From Chryseobacterium rhizoplanae (GTDB taxonomy: Bacteria > Bacteroidota > Bacteroidia > Flavobacteriales > Weeksellaceae), in NCBI RefSeq assembly GCF_900182655.1, contig NZ_FXTC01000006.1:279364-343363 (forward strand): a DNA stretch of 64,000 bases, given 5' to 3'. Positions 26,001 through 35,260 of the stretch are shown one piece after another; position 1 is the stretch's first letter, and every line of letters starts with the position of its first letter. The notes below the pieces were generated by a model, which was not told the origin of the DNA, did no database searches, and was given only the letters and a program-made list of their open reading frames with translations. Position numbers and translations under genes: made by a program.

Positions 26001-27284
26001 TTTGGCTTCCTGTACAGGTTCAAACCTTGTGTTCTGCATCTCTGCAGTTGGATTCTCACAATATAATGTTGGTGGTAAAGTATCGTGGTGTAATGCCAGA
26101 CAGGTTTTAATCAGTCCTGCGATTCCCGCTGCCGGCATAGCATGCCCGATATTGGATTTCACAGATCCGATGCCCGCTGCCGGGGCAGCTTCTTCTTTGC
26201 CGAAGAACTGCGCTAAGGTCTGAAGTTCTGTTTTATCTCCAAGCGGTGTTCCTGTGCCGTGAGCTTCAAGATATCCCACTTTATTTTTATCTAAATCAGC
26301 GTTGATCCAGGCTTGTTCCAACGCTTTCAGCTGACCTTTTACGGACGGGCTCATCACACTGGTTCCGGTACCATCACTGCTTACTCCTACGCCCTTGATC
26401 ACTGCATAGATTTTGTCCTGATCACGAACGGCATCTTCCAATCGCTTTAACACAACGAAACCACAACCTTCACCAATCAGCAATCCATCAGCATCCATAC
26501 TGAAGGGTTTGATCTGCTGCTGGCGTGACATGGCTCCCAGCTGGGCAAAAATACTCCAGAAAGCAGCATTCTGTCCTGTGTGTACCCCTCCTGCGATCAT
26601 GATGTCAGAACGACCTCTCTGAAGTTCCTGTACAGCATGGTCTACTGCAATTAAAGCGGATGCACAAGCAGCATCTACTGTAAATGCAGCACTTCCCAGA
26701 TTGAATCGGTTGGCAACAAGAGAAGCAACAAGATTGGGAATTAATCCCATCGCAGTATCTGCCGCAAAACGCCCTTTGCGTTCCTGAAAAGCATGTTTTA
26801 CTTTTTCAATATCGGAGGAAGAAACGTGAGGCAGCAGTTCCTGCAGTAACGAGGAAATCTGTTCTCCGGTTCTTACAATTTCGATAGCACGGGTAGCTCC
26901 CGGACCGGTATAGTTTCCTTTACCGATGATGATTCCCGTTTTTTCAAGAGAAATATTCTTTTGAAATATTCCTGCGTCTTCCAGTGCTTTCTGTACCAGA
27001 TCAAGGGTAAGTAAATGGTCAGGTTCTGTTCCTTCAACAGCGAGTGGTAAAATACCGAATGCTGTAGGATCGAATGTATAATCAGGGATAAACCCTCCAC
27101 GCTGACAGTAAAAACGGTCAACGGGGCTTGTCGCATCGCTGAAATGAACCGGATCTATCCGATCAGCCGGAGCCAGCTCGGTAGAATCGACTTTATTGAC
27201 AATATTCTGCCAAAAAGTGTTGGCATCCTGTGCCCCGGGAAAGACACAGGATAAACCAATTACAGCAACATCTGTTTTTTTCAT
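23019..27284 (-). CDS. Megasynthase subunit B: KS-AT-DH-PPTase
   Basis: This is a 1421-residue iterative type I PKS/PUFA-synthase-like protein. The ketosynthase (about 1-455) has VDAACASA (C207), EAHGTGT (H342) and SNIGHA (H381). The acyltransferase (about 535-800) has NAGHSLGEW (S605) and FHS (H706). A hotdog dehydratase (about 945-1190) has HPYLIDH (H955) and LLDNAGQ (D1115). An Sfp-type phosphopantetheinyl transferase (about 1260-1421) has VGIDMEL (D1332) and WVAKEAYGK (K1372, E1373). There is no ACP or KR, so it must work with subunit A, whose gene ends 19 nt upstream, and with the free ACP. A PPTase fused to the C-terminus recalls enediyne PKSs; the KS/AT/DH content and partner recall bacterial Pfa synthases. 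The product chain length is unknown. Confidence 0.9.
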   Translation of the reverse strand: MKKTDVAVIGLSCVFPGAQDANTFWQNIVNKVDSTELAPADRIDPVHFSDATSPVDRFYCQRGGFIPDYTFDPTAFGILPLAVEGTEPDHLLTLDLVQKALEDAGIFQKNISLEKTGIIIGKGNYTGPGATRAIEIVRTGEQISSLLQELLPHVSSSDIEKVKHAFQERKGRFAADTAMGLIPNLVASLVANRFNLGSAAFTVDAACASALIAVDHAVQELQRGRSDIMIAGGVHTGQNAAFWSIFAQLGAMSRQQQIKPFSMDADGLLIGEGCGFVVLKRLEDAVRDQDKIYAVIKGVGVSSDGTGTSVMSPSVKGQLKALEQAWINADLDKNKVGYLEAHGTGTPLGDKTELQTLAQFFGKEEAAPAAGIGSVKSNIGHAMPAAGIAGLIKTCLALHHDTLPPTLYCENPTAEMQNTRFEPVQEAKNWSKTGLPKVAAVNAFGFGGINAHVVLEGYDMPKKDQVLILARPTHEELLSALQNNETAIGEGDFRVAIFDPTPARIEKASKIVSKNIIWKNKQDIWYTSTPLLKDGGKVAFVFPGLDGLAKGEVDTVSRYFGLTAPIKTEGEGLLTDALNIFNNCSILDNSLKKLGIIPDMNAGHSLGEWLAGYSSELAEANSVKALIDVLNPETFELKDSKFIAIGAGIDAIKPFIDEISNLYVSNDNCPNQVILCGSNAALDELVPLLKAKQIFHQVLPFQSGFHSPFIADKLDVILAGMEKAQFQQTKIPLWSATTLKPYPSDQAAIRKLSAEHLVQPVRFRELTDRLYEEGAKVFIQVGTGGLIGFIDDTLKGKAFSTIASSVPTRSALAQLQRVVASLFVEGKTIALDFLEIQNHSKRVSGKGIKLELGSPIIRNFKEVKALAQSFEAPKQYIATASAIATKSGHPLVQAFQDNVADMIRMQEEVLTLFQNRPEITIPRPAQVNSVVQQAAPKAPRSTTFSKDLYVTLESHPYLIDHSLLRQPKGWAHVADMEPVIPMTMIFEQLAEIAEAEIPGTQVHKIMNVSVFQWMNVAKPFEKTVKGEWRGANHAYLDIENFANAEVVLKSASVPTPAFNLSIGNLLPIERTPEEIYDMHMFHGKKYQGITEISAVGDKGIVGKIKGNGGKGSLLDNAGQLFGLWLQLTLVKDRIAFPVKIRDIEFFGNMHDQEGIFECTCMLTELNDEFAIADIILKRDGKVWCAITGWQNRRLEIDAALWNVSMSPLHNRLSEEIAPEVFFFHQAYTRVASWDFILKRYFNQTEKQHHQQLLPNKKKNWMVSRVAVKDAVRNLLRQEKNLACFPITFEIRSDEVGKPYLISDFTEDIHISLAHKGKEAVGIARYGKSVGIDMELMEERSAGFYDMVFTDNELALLKDRDQAEWTTRFWVAKEAYGKFLGTGLKGNPKAFEVKEIKDDHLWINNIEIKTIKHKNYIIGWTL

Positions 27285-27303
27285 ATTGAGTTTCTGCAGT
27301 GTT

Positions 27304-30300
27304 TTACCAATTATTTCCTGACATGATCAGCACCTGGCTCTCCGTTCCGTATTTGATCTCATTAAGGAATATTTCTTTCCCTTCATCCAAAGGAATCATA
27401 GAGATACCTCTGCGTTCATATTCTGATTCCAGGGTGGAAGAAACCATTCCGGCTCCCTTCCATGGGCCCCAGTTGATGGAGATTACTTTTCCTTTTAATC
27501 TTTTATTTAAAGCATTCGCGTAATCATCCAGTACACTGTTGGCTGCCGCATAATCTGTCTGACCTTTGTTACCGTATACGGAAGCAATACTTGAGAACAA
27601 TACGACGAACTGGCAGTCTGTACGAAGCTGCTCCGCTAATACACGAAGTGGTTTTACTTTGGTATCAAATACGCGCCCGAAAGAGCTTGTCGTCTTTTGC
27701 TTGAATAGTTTATCTTCTAAAAGCCCTGCCCCGTGGATTACTCCATCAAGACGGTCATATTTTTCATAGATATCGCTGATCAGGTTACTTAAACCTTCTT
27801 CGTCACAAAGATCCAATGACTGGTAAACAATCGTATTTCCAAGTTCTTCCATATCACGGATGGTACGAAGAATCTGATTGTTTTTGAAGATCTTCGTCGT
27901 TTCTTTTTCTATTTCTGCAGGAGAAGTGAATTGTCCGGATCTGATCAGGAAACCTCTGATTTCTTCTTTTGTTTTCATGCCTTGGAAGTCTTTTGCAGAA
28001 ACTTCATTTCTTGGGTCTGCGGATCTTCCTACCAGAATATAGGTACAAGGATAGGCCTGAGACATATGTTTAACCAATTCGGCAGTGATTCCCTGTGCAC
28101 CTCCCAATACCAATACCACAGATTTTTGATCTAGCTGAATGTGGGCTTCATTTAAACTTGTTGACAATGGGGAAGGGATGATGTCTACTCTGTGTCGTTG
28201 GTCATTTTTGTAAATGATCTCAGCAGGTTTATCATTCGTAAGAATTTCCTTTAAGGTAATTTCAGCAATCTGATCTACTTCCTGAGGAGTACTCAGGCTG
28301 ATCAGTCTGCAAGCTGTATTGTCAAATTCTCTTGCTAAACTCTTGAAAAGTCCCGGATATCCCTGGTGATGACGCAATATGCTTACGTCAGTAATTTCCT
28401 GAATATGTGCCGGAATATCTGAGATCAGGTATACCCATTTTGCTTTATCAAAATCCAGTTTTTTAATCAGATCTACGTGATCGATAATACTTGGTTTATC
28501 GGTTGCTGAGAATAGATCCAGCATAATTAATCCGTCAATGTCTGAAAGATCTTTTTCTGTATCTACGATTTCTACAATGGCACCATGTTTTTCCAGGGCT
28601 TCTTTGATCGCGGAGGTTTGTTTGTTGTCATCCTGAGTAATTGCAAAATGTTTTCCCTGCAATACTTCTGTATTTTGCACTAAAGAAGCGTCAGTAGGTG
28701 TGATATCAAAACGAAGACGTGAAAGTACATTCTGAGTTGGCTCTACCTTGTTTGTTTCTTTTGTTTCCTGAGTAGCTTCGCTGGTTTCGTTCGCTTCACC
28801 ATTCATTTCGCTGATCCAGCTTGCCAGACCACGAAGCGTTTTAATGGCAGCCAGTTTTTCCATGATATCATCAGCCTGTTCAAGGTTTTGACCAAACCCG
28901 ATCTTGGTTTTAAGATCACCGATGATTTCCATTCGTTTGATGGAGTCGATGCTCAAATCTGCTTCCAGATCAAGGTCAAGACCTAGCATTTCTTTCGGAT
29001 ATCCTGTTTTTTCACTTACGATATTCAAAATAGCATTTTGAAGATCTTCAAGAGAGAATGCCGGTTGAGCTTGTGGTGTTGAAGCTGTTGATTCAGCTGC
29101 AGATCCGTTTTTTTCAGCAGCAGTTGTTTCAGCTCCTGAGAATTCAGTAAGCCATGAAACAAGACCGCTTAAGGTTTTTATTCCTGCCAATTGCTCCATA
29201 ACGGTGTCTTCACTGGTGTTTCCGTTACCTAAGGTTCCCAGTTCGTTACGAAGTGTTCCGATGATTTCAACTCTTTTAATAGAATCAATACTTAAATCAG
29301 CTTCCAGGTCCATTTCCATGCCCAGCATTTCCTGAGGATATCCTGTTTTGTCACTTACCACCTGCAGTAATAAGGATTTGATATCTTTTGAAGGAGCTTG
29401 CTTCACAGCTGCAACGGCTACCGGTCTTTCCTGTTGAACAGGCTGAACCGGAATAGTAGATATTGGCTGATGAGCCGGAGCTGGTATTGGTGAATTGTAT
29501 ACAGGAGCAGGGAACGCCTGAGGATTCTGTCCCATAAAGGAAAGCATCACATCGCGTTGTGCCTGTATCATTAATTTCATGCTGTTTAAATATTCCTGCA
29601 GCATGCGTTCAGCAGTAGACTGAGCTTCAGTTGCAGGGGCCTGTGGTTGATTAGTAAAATTGTTCATGGGAATAGGGTTTATGAGTGGTAAAGCACCATT
29701 AGATGGAAGATTACCATGAGTTGGGTGGGCAGTCTGCCCGTTAACACGCCAGATGGCAGGGCTTTTCTTGTAAAGCTCAGGTTGGTTAAGGTCAATAACC
29801 TTAACGCTGCGGCCATCGAAAAGCTTATCAATACTGAAGCTTCGGCCAGTTCCTAAATATTGTGCCAGCATGCAAAGCAGGTGGCTGAATTTATTACGGC
29901 TGTTGTCTTCAACATATAAGGTCAGCTGATCTTTTTCAAGGCAGGATTTGGTCAATCCGGTAAGAACTTTTCCTGGTCCTACTTCGATGAATATTCTTGC
30001 GCCGTCATTATACATTGCCTGAAGCTGTTCTACAAATCTTACAGGCTGTACCAGATGGTCAGTAAGTCTTTCTTTTATTTCAGATGGATTCGACGGATAT
30101 ACCTCAGCTGTGGTATTGGACCAAACAGGAATCTGCATTTCCCCGAAAGGAACATTTTTCAATACCTCAGCATATAAATCCCTGGATTTTGCTAATAACG
30201 GACTGTGGAAAGCACAGGCAACTTCAAGCTTTTTAGCAGAAATACCTTCCTGCTTAAGAACTTCCAGTAATTTATTGATCGCTTTTGTACTTCCGGCAAT

Positions 30301-33300
30301 GACACATTGTGTAGGAGCGTTAAAGTTCACCGGATAGCATCCTTCTGCTTTAGCAATAATCGGTTGTAAACGTTCTGCAGTAGCACTTGCTGCCAGCATT
30401 GATCCCGGATCTCCACCTTCCACAGAATCTAAGATAGACTGCGCTCTCTGAACACTTAAGTCTACCAGCTGATCTTCTCCAAATACACCTGCAAAACATA
30501 ATGCCGGAATTTCACCGTAGCTATGACCTGCCAGCATATCAGGAATAATACCTAATGACTCTAAGAATTTAGCCAATGCAAGGTCTACAATCCCTAAAAG
30601 CGGTTGTGCTAAACGGGTATCTTTAATAGTTTCTTTTTGTCGTTTTAAATCAGCTTCGTTAAAAGTCTTAGATGGGAAAACTACTTTTTCAAGTTCCGGA
30701 TACTCATCAATAATCTTACGCATAGCCGGGAAAACTACAAATAAGTCACGAGCCATATTGATTCTCTGACTGCCTTGTCCAGGGAAAGTGAAGGCTACTT
30801 TACCTTCTTTTTTATTCACGGTAAACGTATCTTTTGTCTCAATCCCCAGCAATACCAGCTCAAGCTTCATCATCAGGTCTTCAGCGGTGTCTGCAACAAT
30901 ACTGTACTGGATTGGCTTTTCTGAACTGATACTTAAACTGTAAGCGATATCTTTTAATGGAATCCCATCGTTAATTTCTAATAAAGCTTTTACCTGGCTT
31001 GATTGTCCTTTTGCTTCTTCATAAGTGTCTCCACGGAAAACAAATAGTTCTGAAGGCCATGACTGCATTGCAATTGAGTTATCTTCCTTAGGATGGTTGG
31101 CAATTACCGTATGGAAGTTTGTTCCTCCAAATCCGAAAGCACTGATCCCAGCATAACGGTTTTTCTCCGCCCATAATCCACTTTCTGCATGGAAGGCAAA
31201 TGGACTGGTTTCTGCGTTATAATAAGCATTAGGCTGCTGAAGGTGAAGAGTAGGTGGCTTTACGCCATGATAGACCGCAAGGGAAGCCTTGATCAATCCT
31301 GCTAATCCTGCCGCACATTTTGTATGTCCGATCTGGGTTTTCACAGAACCTAAATGAGTCTGCCCAGGCAATGCCCCTGAACGGCTGAATAAATTAGTTA
31401 ATGCACTTAGTTCGGTTTTGTCACCTACTACCGTTCCTGTACCGTGAGCTTCCACTAAACCTACAGAAGCAGCACTGATACCAGCTTGGGAATAAGCACG
31501 TTCTAATGCTCTTACCTGGCCTATCTGTCTTGGAGCAGTTAATCCCAGTGCTTTACCGTCACTGGATCCGCCAACGCCTTTGATTACTGAATAAATACGG
31601 TCACCATCACGTACAGCGTCCTCATATCTTTTTAAAACAAGGATCGCAATACCTTCTCCAAGAGCAATACCGTCTGCTTCACCGTCAAAAGTAGCACATC
31701 TTCCTTTTCTGGAAAGGGCGTGAGTACTGGAGAACATCAGGTAATCATTGATTCCGTTGTGTAAATCTGCTCCTCCTGCAAGAACCATATCAGATTTTCC
31801 TAACACAAGTTCCTGGCAAGCAAGATCAATAGCAGCTAATGAAGAAGCACAAGCTGCATCTACGGTAAAGTTTCTGCCGCCAAGATCCAGTCGGTTTGTA
31901 ATCCTGCCTGCTATAACATTGGCAAGAATACCCGGGAATGAGTCTTCTGTAGTATGTGGGAAGGCTTCTTTTACTTCTTCATGAAGTTCTCCGAAAACCT
32001 GCTTATAATATCCTCTGAAACTATAACTGTTGGCAAGGTCATTACCTCCTTCAGCACCTATAATGACAGAAATGTTTTCTCTGTTGATATGTTTTTCACC
32101 ATATCCTGCATCTTCCATTGCACGCTTGGCAACCAATAAAGTTAACAGCTGTGTAGGTTCAATGGCTGCAAGAGATTGTGGCGGAATTCCGAATGCCAGC
32201 GGATCGAAATCAATTTTAGGAATAAATCCTCCCCATTTGGAATGTGAGACATCCGATTCGTTGGAATCTGGTTTATAATAAAGGTCTTTATTCCATCTTT
32301 CGTCCGGTACTTCGGTAACGCTGTCTTTTCCTAAAATGATATTTCTCCAGTATTCATCCAGGTTTTTAGCCCCCGGGAAAATACATTCCATTCCTACGAT
32401 AGCAATATCCAATGGCTTTTCTGTAGAAACCGGTTCTTCCGGTAACGCTGCATCCTGAATATGCCCGTAGTTGTCTACAACACTTTGATGCAGAGCCGCT
32501 AATGAGATCACACGATTGTGCATCGTAGCTACCTGTCCTATCATATACATTCCTAAGTCTAGTTGGTCATCTTTAGGAATGCTGACAAGTTTATCACCCT
32601 GACGTTCTATGCCTTTAGCCGCAATTCTTAAACGGCCTACATTTAATTTTTCAAGCTGTTCCCACACCTGTTTTTTATCCATTCCTGCAGCAAGAAGCTT
32701 TGCTTTTTCTGTATTGAAATGGTGGGCAAACGCTGTATTGAGACAACGGGTTTCATGTCCCGGAGCTGTTTCCAATAAGACGGTATCTTTTGCCTGCATA
32801 GCCTGCGACTGGAATTCTTCCTGAATAGCTCCCGTCTGTACTGCCTCATGAGTATAAAGGTAAGCGGTTCCCATCAATACCCCAATTTTTACTCCTCTTG
32901 CAGCTAATGGAGCGGCCATGATGGATACAAACGCCGTTGAAAATGCGTTATGGATTCCTCCTGCAAAAAAGACACTGATGTTTTCAGGGTTTTCTTCTTT
33001 TAAGATACGTTCAATTTGTTTTTCCCAAAGAACCATACTTGAAAGGGGACCTACGTGGCCTCCGCACTCACGTCCTTCAAAAATGAAGTTTCTGGCACCT
33101 TCTTTCAGGAAAATATCCAGAAGGGCAGGGGAAGGAACATGTAAGAATGATTTTATTCCGGCTTTTTCAAATACTTTAGCCTGAGCTGGTCTTCCGCCTG
33201 CAATCAAAACTACCGGAGGTTTAGCTTCTAATATATAAGAGGTCTGTTCTTCTCTTAATTTCTGCGGAGCAAATCCAAGAATACCTACACCCCATGTTTT

Positions 33301-34335
33301 TTCACCAGCCAGCTTTTTGGTATCCATTACCAGAGATTTTGCAGATTCTCCTTTCAATAGGGATAAGGCAACAAAAGGTAAAGCTCCGGCGTCTGCTACC
33401 GCATTTGCAAATAACGGAACGTCGCTTACACGGGTCATTGGACCTTGAGCGATAGGGTAACGAAGACCCAGTTCCTGAGCTAAAGGGTTGTTTTTATCAA
33501 TTACTTTAAGTGCTTTTGCCTGTTTCAGGTGCCCATACATGGCCTCTTTGAATCCGAAAACCAGTTTTTTCAGGGTTTTGAAATCTTCATACAGGTCTGT
33601 TGCCAGCGAAATGTCCTGTCCCATAGGGATATAACATGTGCTGAGGTCCAGACCATTGAAGTACTGTTTCAGATCTTCAGCAGTTGTGTTTTCTGGTAAT
33701 ACCGGTGAATTGGGTCTTACCAATACACGATGGTTAGCAATCACCTTAGTTTCTGTACCATTCAGTTTTGAGCATACTTCTTTCAGATCTTTTGGAACTG
33801 AACTTTCTGGGAACAGGGCCAGCTGGCTGTCCAGTACAATTCCTGTTGCTCCCAATGCTTTTGATGCCGCTGCAGTATGGAGACCTATTCCTCCCTGTAC
33901 CCACACCGGAATACTCTGAATTTCTTTGATCACACGCTGAAATAATACAAACGTGGATTCATAGCCTACCCATCCACCTGCTTCATTTCCTTTGATAATG
34001 ATTCCTTCTGCTCCCGATTGTTCAGCCTGTCTGGCTTCTTCCAAACTGCTTACCTGATAAACTGCAGGCAGATTGAAGGGCTTTGGCATTCCGAACGGAA
34101 GGATAGCGAACCTTACTTTTTCAGGAATTTGAATTGTGGTGAAATTGTCATTAGAAAAATAAATACCATACGATGGTACGTCTATCTTGTCAAGTTGATG
34201 TAACGCTTCCTGTGCAGCCGTTATTTCATTTCCTAAACTTAAAACGGGAAATGCACCCGCCTGGTGTAGTTTAGGGATAAGGTTAACGTCTGGTTTTTCA
34301 AAAGGCGTCAGTCCAATAATGGTTAAGTTTTTCAT
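27304..34335 (-). CDS. Megasynthase subunit A: ER-like x2-KS-AT-ACP-ACP-KR
   Basis: This protein has 2343 residues from the chosen start. Domains: two nitronate-monooxygenase/PfaD-like TIM barrels (about 1-230 with GAEGIIIKGNEAGGWVG and VWVQGGIGLHTAAAS; about 285-560 with YPIAQGPMTRVSD, FEGRECGGHVGP and FFAGGIHNA); KS (about 640-1085; DAACASS C829, EAHGTGT H964, TQIGHT H1004); AT (about 1180-1470; AGHSYGE S1272); a proline-rich linker; two ACPs (LSIDSIKR, S1685 and S1798); and a KR with a preceding structural domain (about 1890-2343; LGGAQGI, Y2262 in QTDYAAANS). It condenses, reduces and possibly enoyl-reduces a long chain together with subunit B. I chose MKNLTIIGL at 34,335 because a relic copy of this 5' end shares that ATG; an in-frame ATG at 34,371 would add 12 residues. 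Confidence 0.9.
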   Translation of the reverse strand: MKNLTIIGLTPFEKPDVNLIPKLHQAGAFPVLSLGNEITAAQEALHQLDKIDVPSYGIYFSNDNFTTIQIPEKVRFAILPFGMPKPFNLPAVYQVSSLEEARQAEQSGAEGIIIKGNEAGGWVGYESTFVLFQRVIKEIQSIPVWVQGGIGLHTAAASKALGATGIVLDSQLALFPESSVPKDLKEVCSKLNGTETKVIANHRVLVRPNSPVLPENTTAEDLKQYFNGLDLSTCYIPMGQDISLATDLYEDFKTLKKLVFGFKEAMYGHLKQAKALKVIDKNNPLAQELGLRYPIAQGPMTRVSDVPLFANAVADAGALPFVALSLLKGESAKSLVMDTKKLAGEKTWGVGILGFAPQKLREEQTSYILEAKPPVVLIAGGRPAQAKVFEKAGIKSFLHVPSPALLDIFLKEGARNFIFEGRECGGHVGPLSSMVLWEKQIERILKEENPENISVFFAGGIHNAFSTAFVSIMAAPLAARGVKIGVLMGTAYLYTHEAVQTGAIQEEFQSQAMQAKDTVLLETAPGHETRCLNTAFAHHFNTEKAKLLAAGMDKKQVWEQLEKLNVGRLRIAAKGIERQGDKLVSIPKDDQLDLGMYMIGQVATMHNRVISLAALHQSVVDNYGHIQDAALPEEPVSTEKPLDIAIVGMECIFPGAKNLDEYWRNIILGKDSVTEVPDERWNKDLYYKPDSNESDVSHSKWGGFIPKIDFDPLAFGIPPQSLAAIEPTQLLTLLVAKRAMEDAGYGEKHINRENISVIIGAEGGNDLANSYSFRGYYKQVFGELHEEVKEAFPHTTEDSFPGILANVIAGRITNRLDLGGRNFTVDAACASSLAAIDLACQELVLGKSDMVLAGGADLHNGINDYLMFSSTHALSRKGRCATFDGEADGIALGEGIAILVLKRYEDAVRDGDRIYSVIKGVGGSSDGKALGLTAPRQIGQVRALERAYSQAGISAASVGLVEAHGTGTVVGDKTELSALTNLFSRSGALPGQTHLGSVKTQIGHTKCAAGLAGLIKASLAVYHGVKPPTLHLQQPNAYYNAETSPFAFHAESGLWAEKNRYAGISAFGFGGTNFHTVIANHPKEDNSIAMQSWPSELFVFRGDTYEEAKGQSSQVKALLEINDGIPLKDIAYSLSISSEKPIQYSIVADTAEDLMMKLELVLLGIETKDTFTVNKKEGKVAFTFPGQGSQRINMARDLFVVFPAMRKIIDEYPELEKVVFPSKTFNEADLKRQKETIKDTRLAQPLLGIVDLALAKFLESLGIIPDMLAGHSYGEIPALCFAGVFGEDQLVDLSVQRAQSILDSVEGGDPGSMLAASATAERLQPIIAKAEGCYPVNFNAPTQCVIAGSTKAINKLLEVLKQEGISAKKLEVACAFHSPLLAKSRDLYAEVLKNVPFGEMQIPVWSNTTAEVYPSNPSEIKERLTDHLVQPVRFVEQLQAMYNDGARIFIEVGPGKVLTGLTKSCLEKDQLTLYVEDNSRNKFSHLLCMLAQYLGTGRSFSIDKLFDGRSVKVIDLNQPELYKKSPAIWRVNGQTAHPTHGNLPSNGALPLINPIPMNNFTNQPQAPATEAQSTAERMLQEYLNSMKLMIQAQRDVMLSFMGQNPQAFPAPVYNSPIPAPAHQPISTIPVQPVQQERPVAVAAVKQAPSKDIKSLLLQVVSDKTGYPQEMLGMEMDLEADLSIDSIKRVEIIGTLRNELGTLGNGNTSEDTVMEQLAGIKTLSGLVSWLTEFSGAETTAAEKNGSAAESTASTPQAQPAFSLEDLQNAILNIVSEKTGYPKEMLGLDLDLEADLSIDSIKRMEIIGDLKTKIGFGQNLEQADDIMEKLAAIKTLRGLASWISEMNGEANETSEATQETKETNKVEPTQNVLSRLRFDITPTDASLVQNTEVLQGKHFAITQDDNKQTSAIKEALEKHGAIVEIVDTEKDLSDIDGLIMLDLFSATDKPSIIDHVDLIKKLDFDKAKWVYLISDIPAHIQEITDVSILRHHQGYPGLFKSLAREFDNTACRLISLSTPQEVDQIAEITLKEILTNDKPAEIIYKNDQRHRVDIIPSPLSTSLNEAHIQLDQKSVVLVLGGAQGITAELVKHMSQAYPCTYILVGRSADPRNEVSAKDFQGMKTKEEIRGFLIRSGQFTSPAEIEKETTKIFKNNQILRTIRDMEELGNTIVYQSLDLCDEEGLSNLISDIYEKYDRLDGVIHGAGLLEDKLFKQKTTSSFGRVFDTKVKPLRVLAEQLRTDCQFVVLFSSIASVYGNKGQTDYAAANSVLDDYANALNKRLKGKVISINWGPWKGAGMVSSTLESEYERRGISMIPLDEGKEIFLNEIKYGTESQVLIMSGNNW

Positions 34336-34414
34336 GGCGTGATAATTATTGAATGATAGCAAGAGATTCATAACAAAATGCAGGGCCTTTCGGTATTAAG
34401 GCGATCGCTTTTTG

Positions 34415-34573
34415 TTACGATATAATAAAATTGGTTTTTGTTAAATCTTTAATGATGGATGTGTTTTTATAGTAATTATTCAAGAATCTATTGTTTGTTG
34501 ATAGATTGCATGAGGTAAGGTTGGTGTCCGGTTTTTCAAAAGGCATTAGCCTGATTTTAGTCAAGTTTTTCAT
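34415..34573 (-). pseudogene. Relic duplicate of the megasynthase 5' end (52-codon mini-ORF)
   Basis: The ATG at 34,573 opens a 52-codon frame. Its first 19 residues (MKNLTKIRLMPFEKPDTNL) match 15 of 19 residues of the megasynthase N-terminus. At DNA level 34,514-34,573 parallels 34,276-34,335, a 238-bp offset. After residue 19 it diverges and stops at 34,415-34,417. It lies between the putative promoter and the real start, so it could be translated as an upstream ORF. A partial duplication that later decayed is the simplest origin; a regulatory role is speculation. Confidence 0.7.
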
Positions 34574-34579
34574 AGCATT

Positions 34580-35110
34580 TACGGTATAGGAATAGTTAAT
34601 GATATCTCATACCAGAACACGGATGCCATTAGTATTGATGGTGTTTTTCTGTTATGAGTGAATAAAAATAATAAAAATGTAAATATTTTTTAATCATAAA
34701 GACAATTTGATAATTATTTATTAATATAAAAATATCAATTGTTCATATGTTATTAAAATATATTTATTGTTTATTTATTCTTAGAAACATGCCGGTACAA
34801 TCTTCTCTACTTTAATTATAAATAATTATAGTTAAAGAAATGTTAAGCAAATATAGGAATAAAAAATAAAATATTTCAAAAACAAGAGATTTGTTTTTGC
34901 ATATATTACAAAAAGATAATATAGAATGAATAAGGTTCCGAAATGTAAAAATTGCCTTTATCAATCTGATAAAACGGCAAAGCGAATTTAAATAAAATTA
35001 ATCAATATATTGTGATTTAATTTAAATTATTTATGAACTTTCCCTATCTTTTTGATAAATAAAGAGATAGATAATTTTAAGAATAATTAATATATCTTTC
35101 CGAAATTCAT
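34580..35110. other. AT-rich gene-free spacer upstream of the megasynthase operon
   Basis: No plausible gene is seen here on either strand. The sequence is extremely AT-rich with short A/T runs. It holds the candidate megasynthase promoter near 34,850-34,880 and ends at the glutaminase terminator. Confidence 0.6.
34848..34880 (-). promoter_or_regulatory. Candidate Bacteroidota promoter for the lipid operon
   Basis: On the minus strand, TATATTTG (34,855-34,848) fits the -7 consensus TAnnTTTG. A TTTG (34,880-34,877) sits 21 bp upstream as a -33 element, which is acceptable spacing. Transcription would begin near 34,840 and give a leader of about 500 nt before the megasynthase ATG. In such AT-rich DNA a chance match is quite possible. 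Confidence 0.4.
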
Positions 35111-35149
35111 AAAAAAACAGTAAGTATCTGATATACTTACTGTTTTTTT
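35111..35149. terminator. Intrinsic terminator downstream of glutaminase
   Basis: A perfect 17-bp inverted repeat (35,111-35,127 with 35,133-35,149; core acagtaagtat) has a 5-nt loop and A/T runs at both ends. It lies about 110 bp after the glutaminase stop in the minus direction and could act on both strands. Confidence 0.85.
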
Positions 35150-35260
35150 TAATTAGGTTGACCGTTAAGATTTTCTGATAAATATCCCCCTTAAAGGGTG
35201 TAGGCTCATATAATTTTTATTATCTGGTGAGCGATCTGTAAATTAATGAGCTTTTACAAT

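Noticed and set aside
34403..34410. gcgatcgc palindrome as a HIP1-like or regulatory element
   Set aside because: Single occurrence noticed; a chance 8-mer is sufficient explanation.
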